Below, piece by piece: positions 8,457 to 16,298 of a DNA stretch of 64,000 nt. Made by a program: the position numbers and the translations under genes. The DNA is from Peptococcaceae bacterium (lineage in GTDB: Bacteria > Bacillota > Desulfotomaculia > Desulfotomaculales > Desulfocucumaceae): assembly GCA_023512435.1 (NCBI GenBank), contig JAILZP010000008.1, positions 1-64,000 on the forward strand, written 5' to 3'. Under the pieces are notes generated by a model. It was not told where the DNA came from. It made no database searches and worked only from the letters and a program-made list of their open reading frames with translations. Numbering within the stretch: position 1 is the first letter of the stretch; the number at the start of each line of letters is the position of its first letter.

Positions 8457-9624
8457 GATAAAAACAAAAAGGTTAAATACTTTTAAAAAAAGGCTTTTGG
8501 AGTTGGAAATAGATGCTGCTGTCCTTGTTCTTTCCAGGGATATTTTTTATTATACCGGAACGGCGCAGCCTTGTATTCTCGTAGTAACACAGGATGATTA
8601 CTTTTTAATCGTAAGAAGGGCGCTGGATTTTGTGTTAAGGGAAACATGGATAAATAAGAGTAAGATTCTCGATAACGGCGGTTTTAAGGATGTGTTAATT
8701 AAATTAAAAGAAATGGGTATTAATAAAGGAAAATTAGGGTTGGAACTGGATGTTATTCCTGCGGATATGTTTTTAAAGATAATGAATATATTTGCCGGTT
8801 TTGAACCGGTTAATATTTCAGAGGAAATTATAATGCAAAGAATGAAAAAGGATCAGGAAGAAATCGGACTGATCAGAACGGCCTGCAAGATCATGAATGC
8901 CGGCCACCGGAGGGTGCTTGAAGTGCTTTCCGGGGGAATGACGGAACTGGAACTGGCGGCGGAAGTGGAGTGTGCCCATAGAAAAGCGGGGCACGAAGGA
9001 GTATTGTCAATGAGGAACTTTGATTTTTATATAAGCCGCGGCCCGCTTTCTTCCGGTGAAAATTTGTTTAAGGTAAGCGGTTTTTCAAATACCATCACCG
9101 GCACGGGGCTCAGTCCGGCAGTGCCCGCCGGACCTTCTTTAAGGAAAATAAACCCCGGAGACACAGTTATAGTTGATATACCCACCTGTCACCGGGGCTA
9201 TCATTGCGACGAGACGCGCACGTATGTTTTGGGCAGGGCCGGTGCCGAAGTTGCGGATTTATTCAAGTCTCTCAGGGAGATTTCGGACAACGTCATAGGT
9301 TTTCTAAAGGACGGAGTGAAATGCAGTGAGGTGTTTGGTATAGCCCATTCCTGCGCCCGCCGGCTGGGCGTCGAAGACTATTTTCTGGGGCTGGCGCCCA
9401 GGAAGGGCAACTTTGTCGGTCACGGAATAGGCCTGGACGCCAACGAGCCGCCCATACTATTTGAAAAATCGGACTTTGTATTAAGAAGCGATTTCGTGGT
9501 AACCATAGAGATTCATCTGACACACCCGGAACATGGCGCGGTAAAGCTGGAAGACATGGTTTTAATTAATGAAAGAGGGTGCGAAATTCTTTCCGTCACC
9601 GAAAGGGAGCTGTTTGTAGTATAG
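8446..9624 (+). CDS. M24 family metallopeptidase-like protein (Xaa-Pro peptidase/creatinase type)
   Basis: This 392-residue 'pita-bread' protein has an N-terminal creatinase-like domain (about 1-135) and a C-terminal M24 domain. All five metal ligands are present: Asp244, Asp255, His326 (VGHGIGL), Glu355 (TIEIHL) and Glu369 (KLEDMV), so it should be an active two-metal hydrolase, probably cleaving X-Pro bonds or C-N bonds of small amides. The ATG at 8446 follows GAGGTGAG and overlaps the radical SAM stop by 11 bp. Base composition changes abruptly near 8870: the first domain is A+T-rich like the radical SAM gene, while the catalytic domain matches the host chromosome. Confidence 0.88.
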   Translation: MINEIKTKRLNTFKKRLLELEIDAAVLVLSRDIFYYTGTAQPCILVVTQDDYFLIVRRALDFVLRETWINKSKILDNGGFKDVLIKLKEMGINKGKLGLELDVIPADMFLKIMNIFAGFEPVNISEEIIMQRMKKDQEEIGLIRTACKIMNAGHRRVLEVLSGGMTELELAAEVECAHRKAGHEGVLSMRNFDFYISRGPLSSGENLFKVSGFSNTITGTGLSPAVPAGPSLRKINPGDTVIVDIPTCHRGYHCDETRTYVLGRAGAEVADLFKSLREISDNVIGFLKDGVKCSEVFGIAHSCARRLGVEDYFLGLAPRKGNFVGHGIGLDANEPPILFEKSDFVLRSDFVVTIEIHLTHPEHGAVKLEDMVLINERGCEILSVTERELFVV

Positions 9625-9665
9625 CCCCTTGGATGAGAGTTTAAAACCGTGAAAACAATAGAAAA

Positions 9666-9686
9666 GGGGAAACGGTGCGTTTCCCC
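9666..9686 (-). terminator. intrinsic terminator of the frd operon
   Basis: GGGGAAAC-GGTGC-GTTTCCCC forms an 8-bp perfect stem. On the minus strand it is followed by TTTTCTATTG. It lies between convergent genes and can also stop transcripts from the M24 gene. Confidence 0.75.
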
Positions 9687-9721
9687 GGACATTTATTCAG
9701 GATTCTTAATTTAAGCGGAAG

Positions 9722-10453
9722 TTATTTTCCAAGAAGACCGAAGGCCAGCATCTTCCGGCGGACGAAGGCCAGCTGCGACTGCAGGGGCAGCTGCATGGGG
9801 CAGTTGTCATCGCAGGCCATCAGGGCCATGCAGCCGAAGGCGCCCTCGTCCGATCCGATGACGTCGAAGTACTGCTGCGGCGTTCTTTCGTCCCTGGGAT
9901 CCACCATGAAGCGGGCCACCCGGTTGATCCCGGCGGCGCCCAGGAAGTCCTCCCTGATGTTGGCCGTGACGCAGCCGGCGATGCAGCAGCCGCACTCGAT
10001 GCACCGCTCGGCCTCGTATATTTCCAGGGCGACCCGGTTGTCCATCCTTTCCTCGACGGCGTCAGGGTCGAATTTTTTATCGGTGTGAATCCAGGCCTCG
10101 GTTCTCAATTGCAGTTGCCGGAACCAGGTGCCGGTGTCCACCGACAGGTCCCCGATCAGCTTGAAGACCGGGAGCGGCATCAGGGTAATGGTTCCCTTCA
10201 GGTCGCCGGTCAGGGTCTTGCAGGCCAACCGCGGCCGGCCGTTTATGATCATGGCGCAGGACCCGCAGATGGCGGCCCGGCAGACGAAGTCGAACATCAG
10301 GGAGGGGTCCAGATCCTCGCGGATTTTGTTCAGCGCCGTGAAAATGGTCATGCCCGGCACTTCTTCAATGACGTAATCCTGCATGAAGGGCTTTTTTTCC
10401 GGCGTGTTGGGGTTGTACCTGAAGATACTGAATTTACGCTGCTTGGTGCTCAT
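9722..10453 (-). CDS. frdB: fumarate reductase/succinate dehydrogenase iron-sulfur subunit
   Basis: This is the electron-transfer subunit of a membrane-bound succinate:quinone oxidoreductase, on the cytoplasmic face. The [2Fe-2S] ligands are Cys58, Cys63, Cys66 and Cys78. The C-terminal ferredoxin domain has CIECGCCIAGC (151-161) and CMALMACDDNCP (208-219) for the [4Fe-4S] and [3Fe-4S] clusters. The ATG at 10453 with AAGGAGGG is used; an in-frame extension to 10483 lacks a ribosome-binding site. It is the last gene of the C-A-B operon. In syntrophs this complex oxidises succinate to fumarate by reverse electron transport; the direction cannot be read from sequence. Confidence 0.93.
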   Translation of the reverse strand: MSTKQRKFSIFRYNPNTPEKKPFMQDYVIEEVPGMTIFTALNKIREDLDPSLMFDFVCRAAICGSCAMIINGRPRLACKTLTGDLKGTITLMPLPVFKLIGDLSVDTGTWFRQLQLRTEAWIHTDKKFDPDAVEERMDNRVALEIYEAERCIECGCCIAGCVTANIREDFLGAAGINRVARFMVDPRDERTPQQYFDVIGSDEGAFGCMALMACDDNCPMQLPLQSQLAFVRRKMLAFGLLGK

Positions 10454-10532
10454 TTTGCCCTCCTTCAAATGGGGACATTCCACCGGTTCCCCCAGATTTG
10501 TGATCAGTCAGAAAGAGGAGGCGTGTCCCCTT

Positions 10533-12371
10533 TCATTGTCCGTTCGCCTTATTTCCGCCCGTTGAAGCGGCCGAGGACTCGCCGTAGCCGCGGTCCCCCG
10601 GAGGCAGTTCGGTTATTTTCACCGGCTCGTACCTGAGTTCGGGCAGGTCGGCGCCTTCCTTCCAGTAGGCCAGGGTGCGTTTCAGCCAGTTAACGTCATC
10701 CCGCTTGGGATAGTCTTCCCTGGCGTGGCTGCCGCGGCTTTCGGTACGCGTCAGGGCTCCGTATGAAATGCACAGGGCCAGCCGCACCATCCCCGGCATG
10801 CGCAGGGAAGTGGTCAGTTCCGGGCTGGCCCATTTTCCGTCGGACCGCAGCCCGATTTTCTGCGCCCTCTCGTGCAGTTCCTGGAACTTGGCCACCGCCT
10901 TCTGCAGGTCCGGGCCGTTTCTGAAAATGCCCACGTAGTCCATCAGGGTCTGCTCCATTTCCCTCCGGATCTGGTAGACGTTTTCCTTGCCCAGCCGGCC
11001 CGCGATCAGGTCGTTGATGCGTTCCTGCTGTTTCCTGGCGAACCCCTGCACCAGGCTGTGGGAATAATTCAGCACGGCGTCCCGGGCGTATTCGGCCACC
11101 TTTCGGCCCACCACCCAGCCGCTGACGATGGTCTCGGCCAGGGAATTGCCTCCCAGGCGGTTGAACCCGTGCAGGTCCCAGCAGGCCGCCTCGCCCACCG
11201 CGAAGAGGCCTTTCAATCCGTAGGCCGCCCCGTCGATGTTGGTCCTCACCCCGCCCATGCTGTAGTGCTGGGTGGGCCGCACCGGGATCAGGTCTTTCAC
11301 CGGGTCGATGCCGTTGAAGTTCATGCAGATGTTTTTGATTTCCCGAAGGTTCGTATTTATGTGCTTGGCCCCCAGGTGCCTGATATCCAGCCACAGGTGG
11401 GGCCCGTAGGGGCTGTCCACGCCGTAACCCTTCCGGATATGCTGGATCATCCGGCGGGACACCACGTCCCGGGAAGCCAGCTCTTTTTTCACGGGCTCGT
11501 AATCGGGCATGAAGCGGTGGAGGTTCTTGTCCAGCAGGTAACCGCCGTCACCCCGTGCACCCTCGGTGATCAGTATCCATACCGGGACCATGCCGGTCGG
11601 GTGAAACTGGACGGCCTCCATGTTGCCCAGGGGTACGATGCCTGTGTCCAGGGCGATGGACATGCCGGTGCCCTCGTTGATGATGGCGTTGGTGGAGGCG
11701 CCGTAGAGCCTGCCGTATCCCCCGGTGGCGATGACGGTGGCCCTGGCCAGGTAGATTCTCAGTTCACCGGTCCTCAGGCACCGGGCCACCACTCCCAGGC
11801 AGGTCTCCCCGTCGTGGATAATGGAAATGGCCTCGGTCCGGTCGTGGACGGTGATGCCCAGCTTGATCACCACGCTGTCCACGGTGTACTGCATGCTGTG
11901 CCCGGTGCCGTCGGCCGTGTAGCAGGTGCGCCACTTGGCGGTTCCTCCGAAGTCCCGGGCCGTGATCAGGCCTTCTTTTTCCTTTTTGTCCTCGATTTCC
12001 CTTCCGTCCGGGAGCACCTTCCTGCCGGCCACCACGCGGCTCCAGGGAACCCCCCAGTGGGCCATCTGGCGGATAGCCTTGGGCACGGTTTCCACGAACA
12101 GGCGGGCCACATCCTGGTCGCAGCCCCAGTCGGAACCCTTGACGGTATCGGCGAAGTGGATGTCGGTGTTGTCTCCCTCGCCCATGGCGCAATTGCCCAG
12201 TGACGCCTGGCAGCCCCCCTGGGCGGCGGTGCTGTGCGAACGCCGGGGCGGCACGAGGCTCAGGATGATTACGTCCAGGCCGCGGGACGCCGCTTCTATG
12301 GCCGCCCTTTCACCGGCAAGGCCGGCCCCGGCCACCAGTACATCCGTGACAATGACAGTGTAATTCATCAT
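10533..12371 (-). CDS. frdA: fumarate reductase/succinate dehydrogenase flavoprotein subunit
   Basis: This catalytic FAD subunit interconverts succinate and fumarate. The 612-residue chain begins with a dinucleotide-binding GAGLAG, then HSTAAQGG (the covalent-FAD histidine region) and a capping domain with QFHPTG and EGARGDGGYLLD, and ends in a helical domain. ATG at 12371 is preceded by GGGAGGTG and overlaps the cytochrome b stop by 4 bp (ATGA), indicating coupling. The C-terminal tail after about residue 590 is low-complexity (SSAASTGGNKANGQ). Together with the neighbouring cytochrome b it resembles the Wolinella-type dihaem quinol:fumarate reductase. Confidence 0.94.
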   Translation of the reverse strand: MMNYTVIVTDVLVAGAGLAGERAAIEAASRGLDVIILSLVPPRRSHSTAAQGGCQASLGNCAMGEGDNTDIHFADTVKGSDWGCDQDVARLFVETVPKAIRQMAHWGVPWSRVVAGRKVLPDGREIEDKKEKEGLITARDFGGTAKWRTCYTADGTGHSMQYTVDSVVIKLGITVHDRTEAISIIHDGETCLGVVARCLRTGELRIYLARATVIATGGYGRLYGASTNAIINEGTGMSIALDTGIVPLGNMEAVQFHPTGMVPVWILITEGARGDGGYLLDKNLHRFMPDYEPVKKELASRDVVSRRMIQHIRKGYGVDSPYGPHLWLDIRHLGAKHINTNLREIKNICMNFNGIDPVKDLIPVRPTQHYSMGGVRTNIDGAAYGLKGLFAVGEAACWDLHGFNRLGGNSLAETIVSGWVVGRKVAEYARDAVLNYSHSLVQGFARKQQERINDLIAGRLGKENVYQIRREMEQTLMDYVGIFRNGPDLQKAVAKFQELHERAQKIGLRSDGKWASPELTTSLRMPGMVRLALCISYGALTRTESRGSHAREDYPKRDDVNWLKRTLAYWKEGADLPELRYEPVKITELPPGDRGYGESSAASTGGNKANGQ

Positions 12372-13003
12372 ACCGCACCTCCCAGCTCGTACATCACCCA
12401 GAGGGCGGCCAGGCCCAGGGCCAGTATGACCGCGGTAATCATCTTGGTTACGTAGCCCAGGGGCTTTCTCGGAAACCAGCCCCACTTGACGAACTGGCGG
12501 TAGATGCCGAAGCCGGCGTGGTACTCGCCAAGCAGGAGCAGGACCAGGTAAAACCACCAGAAGGAGTGCATCCGGTCGGCGCTGGTCATCGCTCTGATCG
12601 GCCATCCGGTGATCACCATCCACATGTGGATGCTTCCCAGGGCAAAGATGGCGGCCCCGGTAATCACCTGGAACACCCAGATCCAGGTGTCGGTGCCCTT
12701 AAGCATCCTGGCGTGCCGCCAGATGATCTTTTGTTCCTGGTAGCGGGTGGGCAGCCTCCGGCCGGCGGCTAAAATATGCGTGACAAATACCAGGATAATG
12801 AAGGGTATCCCCACGTAGGACAGGTAATAGTCGTCCAGGAACTGGGAGAGGGTGTTGAAGGTCTGTTTGCCCAGAAGGATGGTGGCCACGAAGATCATGT
12901 GCGTCCACAGGAACCCCACCAGCGTTACGCCGGTCAGCAGTTCCACCAGGTCGTAGTAGAGTTCGGCCCTGGGGTTTCTGGTCAATAGTTTTTGTGCCTG
13001 CAT
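12368..13003 (-). CDS. frdC: fumarate reductase/succinate dehydrogenase cytochrome b subunit
   Basis: This 211-residue integral membrane anchor has five hydrophobic segments (about 20-45, 68-90, 108-130, 150-170 and 185-208). Histidines placed for two haem b groups are seen in FLWTHMIF, FVTHILA, LGSIHMW and LLGEYHAGFG. It carries electrons between the iron-sulfur subunit and menaquinone. A single larger anchor rather than two small ones places it in the type B (dihaem) family, which couples the otherwise uphill succinate/menaquinone reaction to the membrane potential. ATG at 13003 follows AAAGGAG. It is the first gene of the operon, behind a sigma-54 promoter. Confidence 0.92.
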   Translation of the reverse strand: MQAQKLLTRNPRAELYYDLVELLTGVTLVGFLWTHMIFVATILLGKQTFNTLSQFLDDYYLSYVGIPFIILVFVTHILAAGRRLPTRYQEQKIIWRHARMLKGTDTWIWVFQVITGAAIFALGSIHMWMVITGWPIRAMTSADRMHSFWWFYLVLLLLGEYHAGFGIYRQFVKWGWFPRKPLGYVTKMITAVILALGLAALWVMYELGGAV

Positions 13004-13089
13004 GTCAGTCTCCTTTCGTAAAAAATTTAAATAAAGTCTTTTTCAAAGAACGGAAGCCGGACATGAACGCCGCCAGAAATGGTGACTAA

Positions 13090-13106
13090 CGCAAGATTGG
13101 TGCCAG
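13090..13106 (-). promoter_or_regulatory. sigma-54 promoter for the frd operon
   Basis: Read on the minus strand, CTGGCACCAATCTTGCG matches the -24/-12 consensus, with GG and GC ten bases apart, about 90 bp before the frdC start. Upstream (13131-13163) TTGAAAAAATACAG faces CTGCATTTTTCAA, and TTGAA-N9-TTCAA occurs at 13235-13253; both are candidate activator sites. Confidence 0.75.
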
Positions 13107-13474
13107 TCCCGGGGGCGGGAAAATGGTTTTGAAAAAATACAGTGTTTTCTGCATTTTTCAAGATGTGGGCGCAGGCATGGGCCGGCCGGAAAGCCTCTAA
13201 TTCTCTAAATTTTAGAAAAAGAATTTATAGAGCCTTGAAAAATTAACCTTCAAACCGGTTCGGGCCTTTCAGTGCGCCGGTATTCCGGGCCGGAGAGTTT
13301 CCAAGACTTAAAAACCGCTTGGCTATCTCATTATATCAGAACGCCTCCCGACTTTAAACCGTTTTGGCCTGGCCGGTCATTATTAATGATAAAATTCAGC
13401 CGGCCAAAAAAGTTGTCATCATATAAATTTACCTGTATAATAAAAATCAAGAGGTTGGTCCGGAGGTGCTGCCG
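13107..13474. other. regulatory intergenic region upstream of frdC
   Basis: No gene is supported here. The region is A+T-richer than its surroundings and carries several inverted repeats: the TTGAAAAA/TTTTTCAA pair at 13131-13163, CTAAATTTTAG near 13205-13215, and TTGAA-N9-TTCAA at 13235-13253. A 68-codon plus-strand frame (13272-13478) has a poor start and no recognisable content. Confidence 0.5.
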
Positions 13475-13624
13475 GTGAAAGGGATTGTGAATGGTCACCA
13501 CAAGCACAAAGCTGATTTTAAGTTGGAGGAAATAGGCTGCCTGGCGGTGGACATCGCCGGTTATTTAACCGTTTCAATACTGATGGGAATGCTTTTTATC
13601 AACGTCTTCGGCCCGGTGGCGTAA
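13475..13624 (+). CDS. small single-span membrane protein (49 residues)
   Basis: This short gene has a strong Shine-Dalgarno (GGAGGTG at 13462-13468) seven bases before a GTG start. The product has a His/Lys-rich cytoplasmic head (GHHKHKADFKLEE) and one hydrophobic helix (residues about 26-45, including GYLTVSILMGMLFINVFG). No family is recognised. It is isolated between the divergent frd promoter region and the crotonase gene. Coding status is inferred from the ribosome-binding site and the membrane-helix pattern. Confidence 0.55.
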   Translation: MKGIVNGHHKHKADFKLEEIGCLAVDIAGYLTVSILMGMLFINVFGPVA

Positions 13625-13733
13625 GGTTTTATGGCAAAACCGGATTCGTTAGGGTATAACACGGCCGTGTACTGCATGCGGGCGTGTTTTGTTTTTTTCC
13701 GGTACCGATTCTTGCGTAGTGACAAAAATTGAC

Positions 13734-13749
13734 CCGGCGCCGCCGCCGG
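13734..13749. promoter_or_regulatory. G+C-rich hairpin in the crotonase leader
   Basis: CCGGCG-CCGC-CGCCGG can pair perfectly, and a T7 run begins ten bases later. It could be an attenuator or an imperfect terminator upstream of the crotonase at 13843. Confidence 0.35.
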
Positions 13750-13842
13750 AACAGGGATCTTTTTTTCCGGTATGATTTTTGAATAGGTTTGAGGAGGACT
13801 AACCGCTTTTGAGCAAATAATTTAACAAGGGAGGAGATAGAA

Positions 13843-14625
13843 ATGGGCTTCAACTTTGAAAAGCTGGTGGTGGAGAAGGAAAACGGCATTGTGGTGGCTG
13901 CCATCAACCACCCGCCGGCCAATGCCATGGCCCAGGGAGTGCTGCGGGACCTGAACCAGTTGCTGGATGACTGCCTGGAAGACGAAAGTGTCAGGGTGAT
14001 CATCATTACCGGCACCGGTGAAAAGCTTTTCTGTGCCGGGGCGGACATCAGCGAATTCGCCGGCATCCAGGCCGGAAACGCGCCCAAATACAGCGGCAAC
14101 GACATCTACTTCAAGATTGAGAACTATCCCAAGGTGGTTATCGCCGCCCTGCAGGGAAGCGCCTACGGCGGCGGTCTCGAGCTGGCCTGCGCCTGCCACC
14201 TGAGGATCATGGCGGACAGTGCCAAGGTGGGGCTGCCCGAGGTCAAACTGGGGATTATTCCGGGATGGGGCGGCACCCAGCGCCTGCCCAGGTACATCGG
14301 AAAGACCAGGGCCTTGGAAATGATCCTTACCGGGGAGCCCATCACCGCCCAGGAGGCTCTGAGTTACGGCCTGGTGAACAGGGTGGCGCCGGCCGGATCG
14401 GTGCTGGAAGAAGCCAAAGCCCTGGCCAAAAAACTGGCGGCGGGAGCTCCCATTGCCCAGCGGGAAATCCTCAGGGCCGTCACCAGGGGACTGGAAACAA
14501 CCCTGGAAGAGGGGGTATACAAAATCGAGGCGGCCGGTAGTGCCGCGGTTTTCGCCAGCGAGGACGCCAGGGAGGGGGCCGTGGCCTTTTTCCAGAAGAG
14601 GCCGCCCAACTTCAAGGGAAGATAA
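13843..14625 (+). CDS. enoyl-CoA hydratase/crotonase family protein
   Basis: This 260-residue crotonase most likely hydrates trans-2-enoyl-CoA (for example crotonyl-CoA) to 3-hydroxyacyl-CoA. Both catalytic glutamates of classical enoyl-CoA hydratases are present, in [14 protein letters not shown] and [19 protein letters not shown], and the oxyanion-hole segment CAGADISEF is intact. ATG at 13843 follows AAGGGAGGAG. It lies directly upstream of the abfD-like genes and the 3-hydroxyacyl-CoA dehydrogenase, fitting a crotonyl-CoA route. A terminator-like hairpin separates it from abfD, so it is probably a separate transcription unit. No sigma-54 promoter with correct spacing was found for it. Confidence 0.9.
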   Translation: MGFNFEKLVVEKENGIVVAAINHPPANAMAQGVLRDLNQLLDDCLEDESVRVIIITGTGEKLFCAGADISEFAGIQAGNAPKYSGNDIYFKIENYPKVVIAALQGSAYGGGLELACACHLRIMADSAKVGLPEVKLGIIPGWGGTQRLPRYIGKTRALEMILTGEPITAQEALSYGLVNRVAPAGSVLEEAKALAKKLAAGAPIAQREILRAVTRGLETTLEEGVYKIEAAGSAAVFASEDAREGAVAFFQKRPPNFKGR

Positions 14626-14704
14626 TAATGTCCCCGTTAAATAATTTAACTCAGGTGTTAATTATATAAACGCTGCTTTACCGCAACCGGCCATATATTT
14701 TGTT

Positions 14705-14745
14705 TTTTCGGATCGGGTTATCCGGTCCGTTTTTATTTTTTTATC
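14705..14745 (+). terminator. intrinsic terminator after the crotonase gene
   Basis: The stem CGGAT-CGGGTT-ATCCG is followed by GTCCGTTTTTATTTTTTT. It ends the crotonase transcript just before the sigma-54 promoter of the next gene. Confidence 0.6.
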
Positions 14746-14766
14746 TAAAAACAGGCCTGGAGACTG

Positions 14767-14783
14767 TTGGTACAGAGATTGCT
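14767..14783 (+). promoter_or_regulatory. sigma-54 promoter for the abfD-like operon
   Basis: TTGGTACAGAGATTGCT has GG at 14769-14770 and GC at 14781-14782, ten bases apart. It lies 65 bp before the first abfD-like gene, leaving a leader of roughly 50 bases. An inverted repeat TTAAC-N6-GTTAA lies further upstream near 14646-14661 and could bind the activator. Confidence 0.75.
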
Positions 14784-14847
14784 TCTGTGATGAACAACGG
14801 TTTAAAAGAGATTTTCAACAAAACTTTATAAGAAGGAGGAGAAATAA

Positions 14848-16272
14848 TTGCGCACAGCCCAACAGTACCTCGAAAGTCTCCGTAATATGAAGCCCAATGT
14901 TTACATGAACGGCCAGATCATCCAGAGGGACGATCCCCGGCTGATGGGGGGCATAAATGTAATTTCAACAACCTTTGATTTTGCCGCTGACCCCGGTTAT
15001 GCCGGCCTGGTGACCGCCAAGTCCCACCTCACCGGGAAGACCATCAACCGTTTCACCCATGTTCACCAGAGCGTGGACGACTTGCTGAAGAAGCAGGAAA
15101 TGACCCGCTTCCTTTGCCAGCAGGTGGGGGGCTGCATCCAGCGGTGCATGGGGATTGACGCCACCAACGCCCTCTCGGTGGTGACGAAGGACTGTGACAA
15201 CGCGCTCGGCACCGATTATCACCAGAGATTTCTGAAGTGGCTGGAATACTTCCAGGAGAACGACCTGGTGGGGTGCTGCGCCCAGACGGACGTCAAAGGC
15301 GACCGGTCAAAGCGGCCCCACGAGCAGGTGGACCCGGACCTTTACGTCAGGATAGTGGAAAAGCGGGACGACGGGATTGTCGTGCGGGGAGCCAAAAACC
15401 ACATTACCATCGCTCCCTACGCCGAAGAAATTATCGTGGTTCCCACCAGGATGCTTACCGAGAAGGACGCCGACTACGCCGTGGCCTTCGCCATTCCGGC
15501 AGACACCCCGGGAGTCAAGCTGGTTACCCGGGCCACCATGCCCCGGGAGCGCAAGTACATAAAAACCGGCAGAGTGATAGGGTCGGCCGACTGTTTCGTG
15601 ATTTTCGACGATGTATTCGTACCCAGGGAAAGGGTGTTTCTGTGCGGGGAGCACATGTTCGGCGGCATGCTGGCCCTGATGTTCGCCCTTTACCACCGGC
15701 ACAGCTACACCGGCTGCAAGCCGGCCACCACCGACGTGATCATGGGTCAGGCCGCCCTGGTGGCGGAATACAACGGCATCGAGAAGGCTCCCCACGTGCG
15801 GGACAAACTGGCGGACATGGTGGCGGTGGCCGAACTGGTATACGGCGCCGGCATCGCTTCGGCGGTCAAGGCCAAGCGGGCCGCCTCCGGGACCTACGTG
15901 CCGGACGTGGTCTTCGCCAATGTGGCCCGCTACCACGCCGGGGTAAAACTGTACCACGAATTCGAGACACTGGCCGACCTGGCGGGCGGCCTGCCGGCCA
16001 CCCTGCCGCCGGAGGAGGATTTCTACAGCCCGGAAACCGGTCCGCTGCTGCACAAGTACATCATGCGCAATCCCAAAATCAGCGCCGAGAACCAGCACCG
16101 CCTTTTCCGCCTGCTAAGCGACACCCTGTGCTCGGCCCACTCCGGAGTGATGCAGGTGGCCGGGCTGCACGGCGGAGGGTCGCCGATCATGGAGAAAATA
16201 GCCATTATGGGCACTTACGACATGGAATCCAAGAAGAAACTGGCCAAATATCTGGCCGGAATAAAAGACTAA
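14848..16272 (+). CDS. 4-hydroxybutyryl-CoA dehydratase/vinylacetyl-CoA isomerase family protein, copy 1
   Basis: This is a [4Fe-4S]- and FAD-containing homologue of AbfD, 474 residues against about 490 for the clostridial enzyme. The four cluster ligands are conserved (Cys96 and Cys100 in GGCIQRCMGIDA; His283 and Cys290 in YHRHSYTGCK), as are equivalents of the catalytic Tyr, Lys and Thr190. Glu257 is Asp and Glu455 is Ala (VAGLHGGGSP against TESMHGAGSP in AbfD, recalled from memory). The reaction may therefore be isomerisation or dehydration of a different acyl-CoA. The TTG start follows AGAAGGAGGAG. It is first in a sigma-54 operon with a near-identical second copy 26 bp downstream. Confidence 0.85.
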   Translation: MRTAQQYLESLRNMKPNVYMNGQIIQRDDPRLMGGINVISTTFDFAADPGYAGLVTAKSHLTGKTINRFTHVHQSVDDLLKKQEMTRFLCQQVGGCIQRCMGIDATNALSVVTKDCDNALGTDYHQRFLKWLEYFQENDLVGCCAQTDVKGDRSKRPHEQVDPDLYVRIVEKRDDGIVVRGAKNHITIAPYAEEIIVVPTRMLTEKDADYAVAFAIPADTPGVKLVTRATMPRERKYIKTGRVIGSADCFVIFDDVFVPRERVFLCGEHMFGGMLALMFALYHRHSYTGCKPATTDVIMGQAALVAEYNGIEKAPHVRDKLADMVAVAELVYGAGIASAVKAKRAASGTYVPDVVFANVARYHAGVKLYHEFETLADLAGGLPATLPPEEDFYSPETGPLLHKYIMRNPKISAENQHRLFRLLSDTLCSAHSGVMQVAGLHGGGSPIMEKIAIMGTYDMESKKKLAKYLAGIKD

Positions 16273-16298
16273 AATCATATTAAACCGGAGGTTTCTTT

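Noticed and set aside
10872-12203. Long antisense frame opposite frdA
   Set aside because: It lies wholly over a strongly supported gene; long antisense frames are common in G+C-rich coding DNA, and the product is Gly/His/Val-rich without domains.
13699-13716. CCGGTACCGATTCTTGCG as a sigma-54 promoter for the crotonase at 13843
   Set aside because: GG and GC are 11 bases apart instead of 10; sigma-54 tolerates little spacing change.
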